A stretch of DNA of 64,000 nucleotides from Erpetoichthys calabaricus (Eukaryota > Chordata > Cladistia > Polypteriformes > Polypteridae). Shown in pieces: positions 37,501 through 48,642 of this stretch. Where the stretch lies: NCBI RefSeq assembly GCF_900747795.2, contig NC_041401.2:121307722-121371721 (forward strand), given 5' to 3'. The notes under the pieces are model-generated. The model was not told the DNA's origin. It worked only from the letters and a program-made list of their open reading frames with translations, and searched no databases. The number at the start of each line of letters is the position of its first letter. The first letter of the stretch is position 1. The position numbers and the translations under genes were made by a program.

Positions 37501-40500
37501 ACAAAAATGTGATCTGTCTCTGTCTGCTGAAGCAAATAACAGAAAATGTTCTAACTTTCAAATCACTTAACTAAGTTGCACCCAAATATGACATACACAT
37601 TTTTACTTCTTAAAGTGCTTTATTTAGCCACAATTAAAATAGGTAGATAAACCGAAACACACAATTAAATATTGTTAATAGCAGGTGTCCTTTTTCGTGA
37701 TGATGACTGACTTATACGTCAATTTAGACTTCATAAGGCCATCCTCTTAGAGTCGTGTGGTGAACTGAAGCTGACATTTAAGAGGCCATCACGTAGAAAT
37801 CACACAATCCCTGTTCGGTTACAGGTCTATAACAACAGGGTTTAGAAAATGGATGGACATCACAATGTCACTGATGCATCATTGAAATGAGACTTTCTGC
37901 TCACCTCGCTATCTTGTCTCCTGAAGTCACTAAAATGCCAATTTCAAAAAAAGTTTGCACAAGACTTACAGATGGCCCAAATTTTCCATATCTTAAAAAA
38001 AAATTCCATGTCAAGTTTGTGTTTTATAACTCCTGACTTTTGCGTATGAAATGGCTTACGCACACTTTTAAACGTAAGCAAGTTTTATACACAAGGCCCT
38101 GGTCTGCTCTCTGACTCCATCTTTCTGCTGTGTTGGTCTTTTTTCCCCATCTGGTATGGAGCCCTCCCACGTGTGGTGCTCTGCACAAAACATTACGCAC
38201 CAAAGCGCACACACCCTACTGCAGAGGGACAGACCCAGGCTATCATGTGTCTCCAGAACTCATGTGGGCCAGGCTTTAGTAACAGGGCTCCCAAGCGCTG
38301 GAAGATCTCCTAGGCAAATGTGAAGAATGCCTCACTGAAAACAGGAGGAGCGACTGTTATTTTAGCAAAGCTTAGGTGAAGTTATGTATGTGGCATGATG
38401 GTAGTCACATTTTAAATGTGTTGCACCTTAGTGACGCCGTTATCATCACCGCCATTTAGTTCATTTCTCACTCTTACTTCAAACTTTAGACAGGAGGCTT
38501 CTAATCACAAAAACTTAGGCACAGCTATGCATAACATCCCATTTAAAATGACCCTTGCCTGACAGCATGTCTAGGCAGTTTATTTTAAAGATTGGCAGCT
38601 CACCGCTATTACCGACCCATCATGTGGCACTGAGCAAGTCACCTTACCCAGCAGTGCTATGCAGAACACTGTACAAGGCACTTAATGGGTGGTTGCTGTA
38701 GAATGACCCAGAAAGCACCAGGCTAATTGTAAACAGGTGAATGCTTTCCAGACTTGACCACAGTGCCACCTGTCCTTAAGCAAACAACATTTCATTACTT
38801 CGCACATTTGGATCATTCATTATATTTAAAAGCTGTATGTCATGTAAATTCAAATGCCAGCTTTAAGCAAGTTATTTCACACGACAAACAGTCTGCCTGA
38901 CTAAGGATGTCACAGTGGTAAGCACTGCTGCTTCACAGCTCCAAGGCCCAAGAGGAAGTCCACAGTCAGGGCACTGCTTGTGTGGACTTGGCGTGTCATC
39001 CATGTCTGCGTGGGTCCTTCCCAGACACTCCAGTGCTTCTCCCACACAGAAAACGTGTGCGTTTGGGAAACTGGCAAGTCTAACCGGCCCAGTATACGGC
39101 ACCTATAAAAGTATTGAACTTCTTAGAACTTTACACATTTTATTTGTATGCAAAACTGAATCACAGAGGATTTCATTCACCTTTTTTTTTTTAATATCAA
39201 AGTGAAAGCACATCTTGGTAAATTCACCTAAATCAGTGCTTCTCAACCACTGGGTCATGAACCACTTTTGGGTTATGGGCTTCCGCCAGTGGGTGATGAG
39301 TGCCTGTTGTTTGTAATGGCAGTGGCTCGTGGTGGGTTGCCATTCTGACAATCCCACTGAATTGGGGATAAATGCTCTATTCACCAAGGGGGGATTGGTT
39401 CACAAAGATACTTGCATGGGAAAACGTGGATTAGAACAGCAGAAAGTCACTGATCTAAATTAACTACGGATATAAAGCACAACAAAACTGATGCGTTCCC
39501 CCACTTTAATACAGCACACACACACCTAAGTCATCACTGGTGCAGTCAACTGGTTTTACAGGTCACATAATTAGTTCAACGAAGACCACCTGTCCAGGGT
39601 TTCAGTTGATTGTAGTATAAATGCCTCTTATCAGCAAGGTCCAACTTGTGATGACTCAGTATGGTGGCCTAACCCATACAATGAAGACAAAAGAAAAAAA
39701 ACTCCAGAAACTCTGTGAAAAGAGCAATTCAAGGGACAGAGACAAGAAAATATACAAGTGACTGAACTCCCAGTTTATTAAATCATGAAGAATTGGAAAG
39801 AGTATGGCACAGCTGTAACTCTGTTCAGAGCAGACCGTCCATAAAAACCAAGTGACTGTGCAAAGATGACTGGTGAGGAAGGCTGCCAAGAGACTTTTGC
39901 AAACTCTGAAAGAGTTACAAGCTACAGTGGTTAATATTGGAGACTAGGGGGCTTCGCTCGCCAACCCCCCTGCCTGAGCTACGCACCAGCAACTTTGCGT
40001 CTCTGCCGCTTGCATTTGTGGATTTCACTTTCACCAAACAACAAATCTTTTAATTCTCACGGATAGGCCTCTTCATTTGGATGAAACACTACTTTTCCCT
40101 GATGGCAACACGAATTAGACGAGCTACAAGTCTCCGACTTAAAGTTTAAAGCCGAACAATAACTACATGCTTCTGTCATATCACCTATGTCCATATATTC
40201 AATCTCTTTTCGCTTTTAGCTTTCGTCAATATCACGTTGAATTTTGACTCCGTGTTTAGAATTGCATCGTAACAATGCAACGTGTAACTGCCTGTGAGTG
40301 AATATCGTTTCTTTCTCTCTACACAAACTGTGTCTGATAATAGCATTCACACAAATGAGAAATGATTGAACCGTGTGTGTGGTTGTAAATGTTTTAGATG
40401 TGGGCAGGACTTTTCCAAATCTCTTTGCATAAATTTTATCTCGCGAGATTTCACTTTCACCAAACAACAAATCTTTTAATTCTCGCAGATACGCCTCTTC

Positions 40501-42367
40501 ACTGGGAAGAAACACTACTTTTCCCTGAGGGCAACACGAATTAGACGATCTACAAGTCTCTGACTTAAAAGTTAAAATCCGAATAATATATTCAATCTCT
40601 TTTCGCTGTTCCGTTATTTCACAAAGTAATAATTTCCCTTTGTTTGCGCTAATGCGATCTTTACTCTCATTTTTTGAGACTTTCGAATTTTCGTACTTTC
40701 ATTATCTCTAACCTGCTGTGCATGTGCATCATACCAACATTTTTGAATTCTTTATGATGTTCTACTTTGTCACAAACTCTTTGTCTTTTGTTTTCCTATT
40801 AGACAGTGACCATAAGCATAAAGTGAAAGCTATGCTCGAATTAAATGTTAATGTCCAGAGGTGGCCAAGTTAGAGTTCAGATCTCAATGCTACTAGGAAT
40901 TTGTGGCTGGACCTGACCGAGGCTGTTCACTCACAATCCCCATGACACCAGGCTGGGCTTGAGCAGTTTTGCGAAGAACTGAGAAAAATGTCAGTGCGCA
41001 GATTCAAGGTTGTCAAAGGTGCACACACTAAATACTGACTTGAAGGGGTTATGTGATCAATTATTTTGTGTTTTATATTTATATTCAATTTAGACCAACA
41101 GAACGAGACTCTTTAATGTCAATATCTAACAGAAACCCTGCCTCTTCCAGTCAAGAACTACAAATACTAACGTCCCTGGAAATTATGTCCACTGTGATTC
41201 AATATTGTATAACAATAAAATGTGAACACTTATATAAGTGGTGAACACTTTTTCTGGGCACCGTAACTGTAGGGGCATACTGGTTCTTACAGTGGGCTAA
41301 TGTTCCATCTGGGGTAGCGCCCAGGCATCTAGGAAAAGCAGCAGAGTCCAGAAGGTAAGTGAAGGATAAATGAATGCGTTTGTTTAGTTTGTCTTTCACA
41401 GATCTGTTGGGCAAAACCAAATTTCCCACTTTGGCCAGTAAAAGAGTGAATAACCAGTCCTCTCTTTTTCTAACCTGTTTAACTCAATGCAAAGATTGTA
41501 CTGCATAAATGACACCTTATTCCAAATGATTTTATATTAAGTGCACGGCTAAATCTTACATTTAAGTATTTAAAGTGTAAATACAGAGTACCCATCCATC
41601 CTCCATCCCAGCATCAGGGCTTGCCAGTTCGATTATTTGATCCCATGGAGCTGGAGCTTTACTAGGTGCTAAGGGAGCAATAAGGCCTGATGAGTGCCAC
41701 ACAACTGTGTCAGCAGAAGTGCCACTTAATCTAAGGGCACTGATTTTGGACACATGCGAAGTTCCTAAAGAAAAAACACACATAATGGGTAAACGTGCAA
41801 TCCACACCCGCTGCCCTGGGTGCTTTTGGCTGCAACGCCAAGTTGTCCCGTCACTTCATCATCCTCCGAAACTTTCTTAAATTCTAAGACGGGGCAGTAA
41901 ATTAAATTGGGGACTATATATGGACTGACTAACACACTAACAAATGTAGTTGGAGTGAGGCCACTCACACATGAATACTCTAACGTGGCACAGTTGTTCA
42001 AACTTTCATCTCTGGACGCTCCCATATCTTCAGAGCACTCGAAATTTGACAGGCTACGACCAACGTAGAAAAAAGGGAAACTCTCCATGAAAGTTCCAGA
42101 AGACATGCGGGGTAGGTCAACCAGGGCAGGAAGCCAACCAGCCAAAAAAAAAAAAAAAAAAAGTTGTAACGAAAGCCCGTTTTGGTGCTTCTTTAAGCAG
42201 TACTCGATAGCGAGGAACCGTCGGCCCGTTTGTCCGCCGGGCGTTTTGGCAGTTCTCGCACACACTTGGCGCCTACCGTCGAAACTTTTAAGTCTTCCTC
42301 GGATATCGGTCGTTGACACAAGAGTCCCAAACCAGAGAGACCCTCCGCGTCGCTTTAATACTCACAT
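28558..42367 (-). CDS. VAMP3: VAMP3 (cellubrevin), complete, five exons
   Basis: VAMP3 is the vesicle R-SNARE of recycling endosomes; it pairs with syntaxin and SNAP proteins to drive fusion at the plasma membrane. The exons are 42366-42367 (two bases, AT), 29367-29454, 29011-29169, 28691-28742 and 28558-28574. Phases agree and the product is 105 residues (human 100). It begins [20 protein letters not shown], then [12 protein letters not shown], the SNARE helix with the zero-layer arginine in [20 protein letters not shown], the juxtamembrane [12 protein letters not shown] and one membrane anchor ([17 protein letters not shown]). [12 protein letters not shown] favours VAMP3 over VAMP1/2 (KNLKMMII-type). 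The last 17 bases give an unusual luminal end WTQV after the acceptor at 28575, which has a strong pyrimidine tract. Oddities: VVGIMRV where relatives have VVDIMRV, and FEARASKL for FETSAAKL. Intron 1 is 12.9 kb. Identity is secure; the first and last exons are inferred from phase and splice signals. Confidence 0.92.
31738..31785 (+). repeat. LINE 3' tail with ATCT microsatellite
   Basis: GACTTTCCCCTTGGGATTAA followed by TAAAGTTATC and repeated ATCT units, the same tail as at 1316. Upstream text from about 31660 (TGTTGCTGCTGGAGTATG) also fits such a 3' end. Inside VAMP3 intron 1. Confidence 0.65.
33319..35111. mobile_element. Old non-autonomous hAT-like element
   Basis: The left end reads AGGGCTGCAACAACGAATTG and the right end, on the other strand, AGGGCTGTAAGTAACGATTA, with both inner flanks rich in TAATCGATTAT-type words. 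This is the terminal pattern of a hAT family common in fish. No transposase is recognisable in 1.8 kb, and no 8-base target duplication survives. It lies inside VAMP3 intron 1. Confidence 0.6.
35885..36515 (+). mobile_element. 5'-truncated L2-type LINE, reverse-transcriptase C-terminus
   Basis: The plus strand encodes the end of an L2/CR1-group reverse transcriptase: [40 protein letters not shown] and [20 protein letters not shown]. After a frameshift near 36250 it continues [20 protein letters not shown] and [20 protein letters not shown]. It ends with the typical tail GAAAGGCGCTCTATAAATGT followed by TTATTATTA. The endonuclease and most of the polymerase are missing, as expected of an insertion cut short during reverse transcription. 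Dead copy, inside VAMP3 intron 1. Confidence 0.92.
36850..36915 (-). repeat. Solo end of a Tc1-type element
   Basis: The phrase GGGGACTGAATACTTTTGCA with TGCCTCTGTA is the mirror of the TACAGTGCCTTGCAAAAGTA end found in many fish Tc1 elements. Only this end remains. Confidence 0.5.
37131..37280 (+). repeat. RTE/Expander-type LINE 3' fragment
   Basis: Diverged copy of the 3' region: ACACAGCAGTAGTGTTGCAG, GGAGTTTACATGACGGTCCT, TGGGTTTGCTCCCACTGTCC and AAAGACATGCCGGTGAGGTG. A matching end (TTTAGAAAATGGATGGA) appears at 37840-37858, so about 550 bases may have been inserted into the copy. Confidence 0.65.
38885..39075 (+). repeat. Second RTE/Expander-type fragment
   Basis: Words such as GATGTCACAGTGGTAAGCAC, TGCTGCTTCACAGCTCCAAG and TGTCTGCGTGGGTCCTTCCC mark another old 3' copy of the family seen at 37131 and 60289. 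It ends next to a Tc1-type terminus at 39097. Confidence 0.6.
39239..39420 (+). repeat. Possible hAT-type short element
   Basis: CAGTGCTTCTCAACCACTGG, then GTCATGAACCACTTTTGGGT, is the opening phrase of several hAT-derived MITEs. The other end is not evident and the piece lies within the older Tc1 copy, so the call is tentative. Confidence 0.4.
39944..40757 (-). mobile_element. Helitron-like element with helicase remnant
   Basis: Read on the minus strand it ends with a GC-rich hairpin (GGGGG, TTGGCGAGCGAAG, CCCC), then CTAG followed by T, the Helitron 3' signature. A 5' end beginning A|TC near 40757 is possible. The frame at 40515-40216 contains [20 protein letters not shown], resembling motif VI of Pif1/Helitron helicases (FSHGQLYVALSR). 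Two similar internal segments, 40021-40219 and 40447-40615, make an internal duplication. It is non-autonomous and interrupts a Tc1 transposase. Confidence 0.65.
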
Positions 42368-42560
42368 GACGGATCTGACAGTCGTTCTCTCGGCTTCTGC
42401 TCTTCGGGTCTCAAACTCAGTAGCGTCCGCGTATGGCCGAGGGGCGGGGCACCGATTTAGGGCGAGCCGCACACTTTCTTCTTCTTCTTTCTGATTGAGC
42501 GGCACATGGAAATCTCCGCCAATGAGCTGCTGGTGCCATCTATTGGATGGAGGATTCGAT
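42366..42560 (-). promoter_or_regulatory. VAMP3: VAMP3 first exon and CpG-rich promoter
   Basis: On the minus strand the 5' untranslated exon ends ...GATCCGTCAT at a strong GTGAGT donor, so the last two bases supply the A and T of the start codon. Upstream are a GC box (GGGGCGGGG, about 42439-42447), ATTGG at 42542-42546, and a local excess of CpG compared with the A/T-rich surroundings. A CTT microsatellite (about 42476-42489) lies between. No TATA box. The transcription start is not determinable by eye. Confidence 0.65.
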
Positions 42561-43240
42561 TACACGTTGAACTGGAACTCCAACTTGATTTCATTCCTGC
42601 CTGTTGAGCGGTGAATGAAGACGACTTTCTGGTCTAAGAGCACTTAATTCGGATATCGGTAAGTGAGAGCAAAGGAGCTGCCTTTGGGTCATCCCGAGTT
42701 TCTAAATCAGTTTTTTATTTTTATAGTTAGATGTAAAGTCTTCAGTCCCAGGGCCTCCCGTTTCATTTAAAATGGTTCTGGATTTTAAACAGGGCATCAT
42801 GACTGCTCCCCTGGGGTGCCGCTATAGCAAGTGGTTTTCATTCCCACTAAAGCTACAATCAGAAGAAGCTTCCAATGTTATCAAGTGATTTTCTTGTTTC
42901 ATTACCATGGCCAGATTTTCTGGTAACAATCTTTGCTTTTAACGCTCAAGGATCTATAGAGTTTGTACTAATTTTTTGCTTGTTCAAGGGAGAGATGAAT
43001 TTGCATTCAGCTAGTAGCCTTGACCCTGCCATCTGTCATTTCAAAGTTGTAAATCTGGTTATTCTGGACCTCTTTTCAGACAATACCACACATAGACTGC
43101 CCTGCTAACCAAACATAACTGATCTAACTAGAGACCACTGCTATTACAGATGCCAGTCAGGGTGAAGGCATTGGTGAATGAAAATAAAGACTCAAAGGAT
43201 GTTGAGCAAAGTTTCTTTTGTGTTTTTTTTTTTTAATTTT
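42561..43240. other. Short spacer between VAMP3 promoter and CAMTA1 3' end
   Basis: About 700 bases without recognised repeats or exons. Its right limit is set by a minus-strand AATAAA near 43245 that could end the CAMTA1 transcript. Confidence 0.4.
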
Positions 43241-43379
43241 ATTTTACAGCAGAAAGAATATAAAGCATTCAGAAAACATCTTCCATAATTTAAGGGCAAT
43301 TCAAAATGTTTGCATGGCTTCAGCAGCTGAATTTTTTTTTTAACATCTCCATTGATTCAGTGACGCTTATACATGCACA

Positions 43380-43610
43380 ATTACAAAAATAAAACTTACA
43401 AAAGAGAGGAACAGAGAGAGAGAGAGACAGGAAGAAAGAAGAGATGGCCAAGACAAGGATCAGGAGAGAGCTAGAGTAAAGGAAAAGAGAAAGGTGGGAA
43501 GGGGCAAAGAGACTGAAAGGGTTAGAAAATGAGAAAGACAAGAATGAAGAGAGACGGGGAGAAAGAGGACTGGGAAAATTAGAGAAAGAAGGGAGTCAAG
43601 AGAGTTCTAC
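43380..43610 (-). repeat. Polypurine (GA-rich) tract, pyrimidine-rich in the CAMTA1 mRNA
   Basis: Roughly 230 bases made almost only of A and G on the plus strand, including a pure GA run near 43411-43426. Transcribed from the minus strand it would be a C/U-rich stretch near the end of the CAMTA1 UTR. Confidence 0.7.
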
Positions 43611-43802
43611 ACTAGCTTAACATGCAAAGTGTCGGGGGCCCCGACTTGAAGCCGCTGGGCAGCTACTGATCCGAACTGGTGAGAAACATGCAACACGAAA
43701 GGGTCTCATGAAATCCGGATGTTGCTATCTACGGAGTGCTAGTCCTAGAATACCGCTGCGGCATTTGCATAAGAGGAGCGCCCATCTTCTGTCCACCTAT
43801 AT

Positions 43803-43803
43803 G

Positions 43804-43852
<49 letters not shown>

Positions 43853-43876
43853 ACACATACACACACACACACACAC
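43803..43876 (+). repeat. TG/AT/CA microsatellite
   Basis: TGTGTGTGT, then a run of AT pairs (about 43814-43840), then TGTATA words and a CA run to 43876; a compound dinucleotide repeat. Confidence 0.9.
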
Positions 43877-44945
43877 CAGTATAGATGACATATACATGTA
43901 GATAAAACAGAGGGCTCCACCTTTGGAAATGTTATTGCTTTGTGATCACAAGTGGTCAAAACCAGAAAGGTCATCAGGATTCCTCTTACAGAGTGCTATC
44001 TTGTTCTAAACATTATGCTGTGTGTTTTATGGGGGTGTGGAAGGGTATCCAGTGTAAATCAATGACCCTTCCATAGACCTGAACCCTACACGAGAGTGAC
44101 CAAAAACATCCAAAATGAAACAACTCTGATAATAATAAAACGCATGACAAAAAAGATGGACAAAGGTTTCTGTGACCCTTCTAATTTCTGCTGCTAAATG
44201 AAAACATTTCTAATGAAATAAGAACAGTTTGCAGTCCCAGCTTTATAACCCCTGGAGACGAACCAGCCAATGGAAGGGTGTTTTACTTGCCTTGTCTTGG
44301 CAGTCCTACAGGTATCTTGCCACCCATAATCACCCTACTGGGGTACTGTCCTCTAGGTGTCATTCTGTCTACCAGGCACCTGTAAAACATGCTAACACTA
44401 TCCTCTAGGCCCTCCATCAACACACCCCAATCATTCAAAAACGAGCTTTGCTTGCAGTCATGTCTTGCCTCATACACTGTGCCCTGAGCAACATGTAGCT
44501 TTGACAGGGTCTGCCTACTGTCTTCTGAGAGCTCCGACATTCTGATTTTCTTTTTCTGAAAATCCATCACCCAAAAACCGGGGTGTAGAAAGATCAAAAG
44601 CAACCATACAATTCTTTAACACAAGCATTTGGATGTCTGCCTTTTTATCTCATAACACTAATCTAGCTCTCAAATGTCCAGTAGGCCCCCACGCAGCTAA
44701 CTCGGGTAGGCACTTTCTATAAAAAACACTTTCCAAATTTTTCCATGTCAAACACTGACTTTAAATTTTCAACAAAAATACAAAAACAAGCTGACAAGGT
44801 TAGTCACTACACTCTTGCCTGTGGCAAGCATACGTTGTAACCCTGGTGGGGTCAGTAGTAATTTTCATGACATCCCACGTGAATACTGCAGTAACACTGT
44901 AACAAGGTGGCATGTCACTCCAGCAGATCTCTCAGACTTATTATA

Positions 44946-44948
<3 letters not shown>

Positions 44949-44984
<36 letters not shown>
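44949..44984 (+). repeat. 36-base poly(A) run
   Basis: Uninterrupted A tract preceded by TTATATAT. No retroposed gene or SINE body was recognised before it, so it may be simple slippage. Confidence 0.85.
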
Positions 44985-44986
<2 letters not shown>

Positions 44987-46267
44987 TAATGAGGTCTGAG
45001 GACAGCAAGTCTCATCAAAAGAGAGGGCTACAGTTAAATTTCAGCACAGTGCTCAAATTTCCTTTTGTGAGACAATCTGCAACCCAAATAACACCGGTCA
45101 GTCCAATTGCAGCTTTGCCAGGGACAGCCTGCTTTGTTTTACAAGGTCTTGAAGACATGGAGCCCTGGAGAAGTGGGAGCCTGGCAGCCATGTGCTAGGT
45201 TTTGGGTGCACATCTCGCTTCAAAGCTACGTGATTGTGTCCTATTTGAAAGAAGCACAAGGCGCTGGCAGGTCTTGCTCCGGGCAGCCCACCAGCCAGGT
45301 TCCTGCCCTCTGAAAGCTAAACTCCCATATTTCCAAGGCATTATACTGGTTTGCTTGTTGCCTCACTGCTGTGTAAGCAACATCCTATCCCATGCTCTGT
45401 TCTGATTTGCCAGTCCTTACTGGAGTGAGTGGATGGCTGTTAACACTTCATGATTATCAGCTCTGCAAAAGTTCTAAGGTAATTGTCTCATTAAGCAATA
45501 TAGCATTCGCATAAGTTGGCACCATCGGCAAAGAAGGTTCAAATCTTGGGAGCCCAAAACAAATGTAAACATAACCCTGGTTTTAAGATAATTCGGCCTT
45601 TTCCTACATCTAAGTACAGTAGCTTTTTTGTCTTTTTCTTCTTTTTTTGCCAGTAAGGTCATGCGTTAGCAAAATGCTCTTTTAAAGAACATTTAAAATA
45701 AATTATTTTATAGTGAAATATTTGTTTTCATTTTACAGACCATAGCCACTAATGCTTTGTTTTACTTTGTTCATGTCATAAAGGTCATGCACATATCTCT
45801 TTTGTAATTATTTACACTATTTACAAACAATACATCCACACTGCTTAGGCATTCAAACAAAACTATACAAATATTCAGTTTTCTCTCTTACCATGTTATT
45901 AACCCCTTTTTATGAAGAAAATAATATATATATAGCAAATATAATCCCCTTCAAATAATGCTTAGCTCCTCACAGCCACCTCTTCCTTCTGTATGTACAG
46001 AAACCACAGCATAACCAAAAATATGGATTTGTCTGGCCAGCAGGGGCAAATGGCAGAGGTCCGAAGGTCGGACCCCAGCATGTCAAGGCAAAACATGTGA
46101 GCATTCCTTTGAGAAAAAAAATTAAAAATAAGAAAAGAAAAAAGTTCCTTTTGGAAAAAAAAAACTCAATAAAAAGACAAGTGTGTTAAAAGCAGGAAGA
46201 GAGGAAGTAGAGTTTTTGACTTCAGCTTATACATAAATACAGTAAGACACCTGTTAACCGATCATTT

Positions 46268-46290
46268 TCACACACACACACACACACTCA

Positions 46291-46322
<32 letters not shown>
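46268..46322 (+). repeat. CA and GCAC microsatellite
   Basis: CA units, then repeated GCAC units, then CA again; a compound simple repeat in the CAMTA1 3' UTR. Confidence 0.9.
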
Positions 46323-46323
<1 letters not shown>

Positions 46324-47236
46324 GTGTGTATATATAGATATATATAAGCCGAGATGATGCTGACAAGGTGCGCAGAACAAGCAGGGACCGCAAGGAAAGC
46401 AGAAGTACTACAGTCTCGAGGGAAAACAGACAAATAGGTAGCGGACAGCATGCAAGAGACACACATGCAATGTTCTCCGCGACTTGAAGTAAAAATCAAC
46501 ACCACGGGACTCACAAAAGGCAGGCCTGTGGGGGGACAAAAACTGGACACAAAGACAACAGTTTGCTAAACAGCGAACAAGTGGGGGGCACCATCTAGGG
46601 TACCCTCTTCTGCTTAAGCCGCACCCCTAACTGTTAAAAGCCCACCTACATTCAATGGCCCCCCCCATCAATTCCCAGTGACAGGAGAGGGGCATTTTGT
46701 TTTAATGCTGTAACTGAGTTGGGGTGCATGCATTGTTTTTTTTTTTTGTGTTTTTTTTTTATATATACGTTTTATGATTTTTGGTTAAAGATTCATTTGA
46801 AAATGGAAAACAGAAGCCACTTTTAGTAAAAAATAAATTAATGAATGAAAAATTAACAAAAGAAAAAAATCTTGAGCAGTTCCCAAAGTTCCAAGGATTT
46901 GGAGCTGGTTGTACTGGTCTGCCTGCAGTGGAGGAAGTTCTTGTTTTTGTTTTAACTCCAGTGGTGCAACCAAACTCTGGACTCCTCCAGTCCTCTCAGG
47001 TCTGCCTTGTTCATTTGAATACCAAATGAAATGGAAACAGAAAGCAGTCAATCCCTTAAAAAAAGTGCAAAAAATGCAATGAAGATAAGACCCTTTAAGT
47101 TTAAAATTTGCGGGATTTGCCACTTTCTCTTAAAATTGTAGCAGTAGTAGTGTTTTCTTTGCACTGTTTTGTTCTCTGCTATATTTGTAAAATGTCTCTG
47201 GTATAAACAAAAAAATAAAGAGTCTGAAAAAAGATG

Positions 47237-48565
47237 TCACATCGCTAGGGGGCGACCTTGCAAGTCTTCAAGTTCCTTGGCCTTTTTCAATTCTTTCACT
47301 CTAGAAGACAAAATAAAGACAGACAAATTTCAAACAAATGCCTTTGACCAGAGAACTTCACAGATTAAAGTATATTTCCCTCCAAAATCAACAAGTTTCA
47401 ACCATTTTGTGCCCAAACCCAGATCCTTATCACACATCATCCAAACCACTGGTAATCTATTTTTCCCCCAACATTGTACATAAACACTAGACTACTACAG
47501 CAATACCTTGCAAATCCAGGCTGCTCTGACTGAATGCCCCTGCAATATCATATTGTCTGTACTACTCAAATGGGTTAAGTGCCAAAGTGCCAACAAAGTA
47601 CAGATAAAGCTGATTTTTCCAAGGTAATCTGTACAATGTTGAGGAGTGTCTCTACGGCAGTTATTCTCTACTTCTAACTATTCACTGTTGACAACAGTCC
47701 ACTTAAGTCTTTCTGACCTTTGTTGAACAGCTGCAGGCATTCCACAGTTACCATTACTAAAAGCAACAGAAACTCTGATGGAAATGATATGCTCTCAGTT
47801 TTCCATTTACTTGTTTTTCTTTTCCTGCTGTACAGTATCAGGGCCAACCTAATATAAAAGGCCCATTTGGATTTAATATGATTTTCACTAACCTAAAACA
47901 CTCCTTATATTAAGCAAAGCTGTATGCACTGAAAAGTTTGATGTAACCACGCTGGGGTAATGTACATCTTATTAAGGGGCAGTCAGTCTGTGCCCAGAAC
48001 TGCAAATTAAAACTTTAAAAGCAAGTCCAGCTAGATCCCAATCCTAACACCCCCAACCCCATTAACACCAGACAACAAATGCACAAAACCATGCAGTATT
48101 TTAGACTGTGTCCGTGCTAACTGCTCACCACCATGCATCATATGCACAACACAGCCAAATGCCAGGCACTGCAGCAGGTCCAACAGTTGCATGCTAAGAC
48201 TGCTCCACCATCATTTCAAAATGTGATGCCCCTAAAAGGACTTTTCAGCTGATTATAAGTATTTATGCACTTGGCCTTCACACATATGAAATCATTCTGA
48301 AGGTGAAAGGCTCTCCAGAAACAGGATCTATGACATGCCACATCATATCCAGTGAAGTCCCCTGAAATGCCAGTCAAAGCAATTTAGGCAAGACTTTGCA
48401 CAGTTTTTAAATGGTGCAACCCTTATCCCGAGAGAGAAGTGATATACCTTTATGTCACATGGAATACTGACGTCATTTTTCAGGATTTTGGGTTTGTTTT
48501 TTGTTTTTTTAACTTAAGTCTGTACATGATAGAAACCTAGAATGCAGTATTTTTAGCATTTTTAC

Positions 48566-48642
<77 letters not shown>

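Larger units (their letters stand above)
39097..41263 (+). mobile_element. Old Tc1-type transposon split by a Helitron
   Basis: Left end TACGGCACCTATAAAAGTAT and right end, on the other strand, TACGGTGCCCAGAAAAAGTG form imperfect inverted repeats. Between 39640 and 39940 lie N-terminal and central transposase remnants, and at 40800-41040 the C-terminal part ([34 protein letters not shown]). The middle is replaced by the Helitron-like insert at 39944-40757. Stops and frameshifts are frequent. In VAMP3 intron 1. Confidence 0.75.
43241..47236 (-). other. CAMTA1: Probable long CAMTA1 3' UTR
   Basis: Four kilobases after the CAMTA1 stop with no other gene. A minus-strand AATAAA lies near 43245. 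The region contains a purine tract (43380-43610), an AT/CA microsatellite (43803-43876), a 36-base A run (44949-44984) and a CA/GCAC repeat (46268-46322). Human CAMTA1 also has a long UTR. An open frame of 106 codons at 44283-44603 (minus) has no family resemblance. Confidence 0.45.

Noticed and set aside
41562-42319. Two minus-strand open frames (81 and 184 codons) within VAMP3 intron 1 next to its promoter
   Set aside because: The longer one starts with GTG, runs through a poly-A/T tract and resembles no family; no convincing donor links the two. Kept as intron.
44283-44603. 106-codon minus-strand frame after CAMTA1
   Set aside because: Lies in the presumed 3' UTR and shows no similarity to anything I know.
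44949-44984. Poly(A) run as the end of a processed pseudogene
   Set aside because: No coding remnant or target duplication seen beside it.
46268-46322. CA/GCAC direct repeats as a CRISPR-like array
   Set aside because: Units of two to four bases; a simple microsatellite in a vertebrate UTR.
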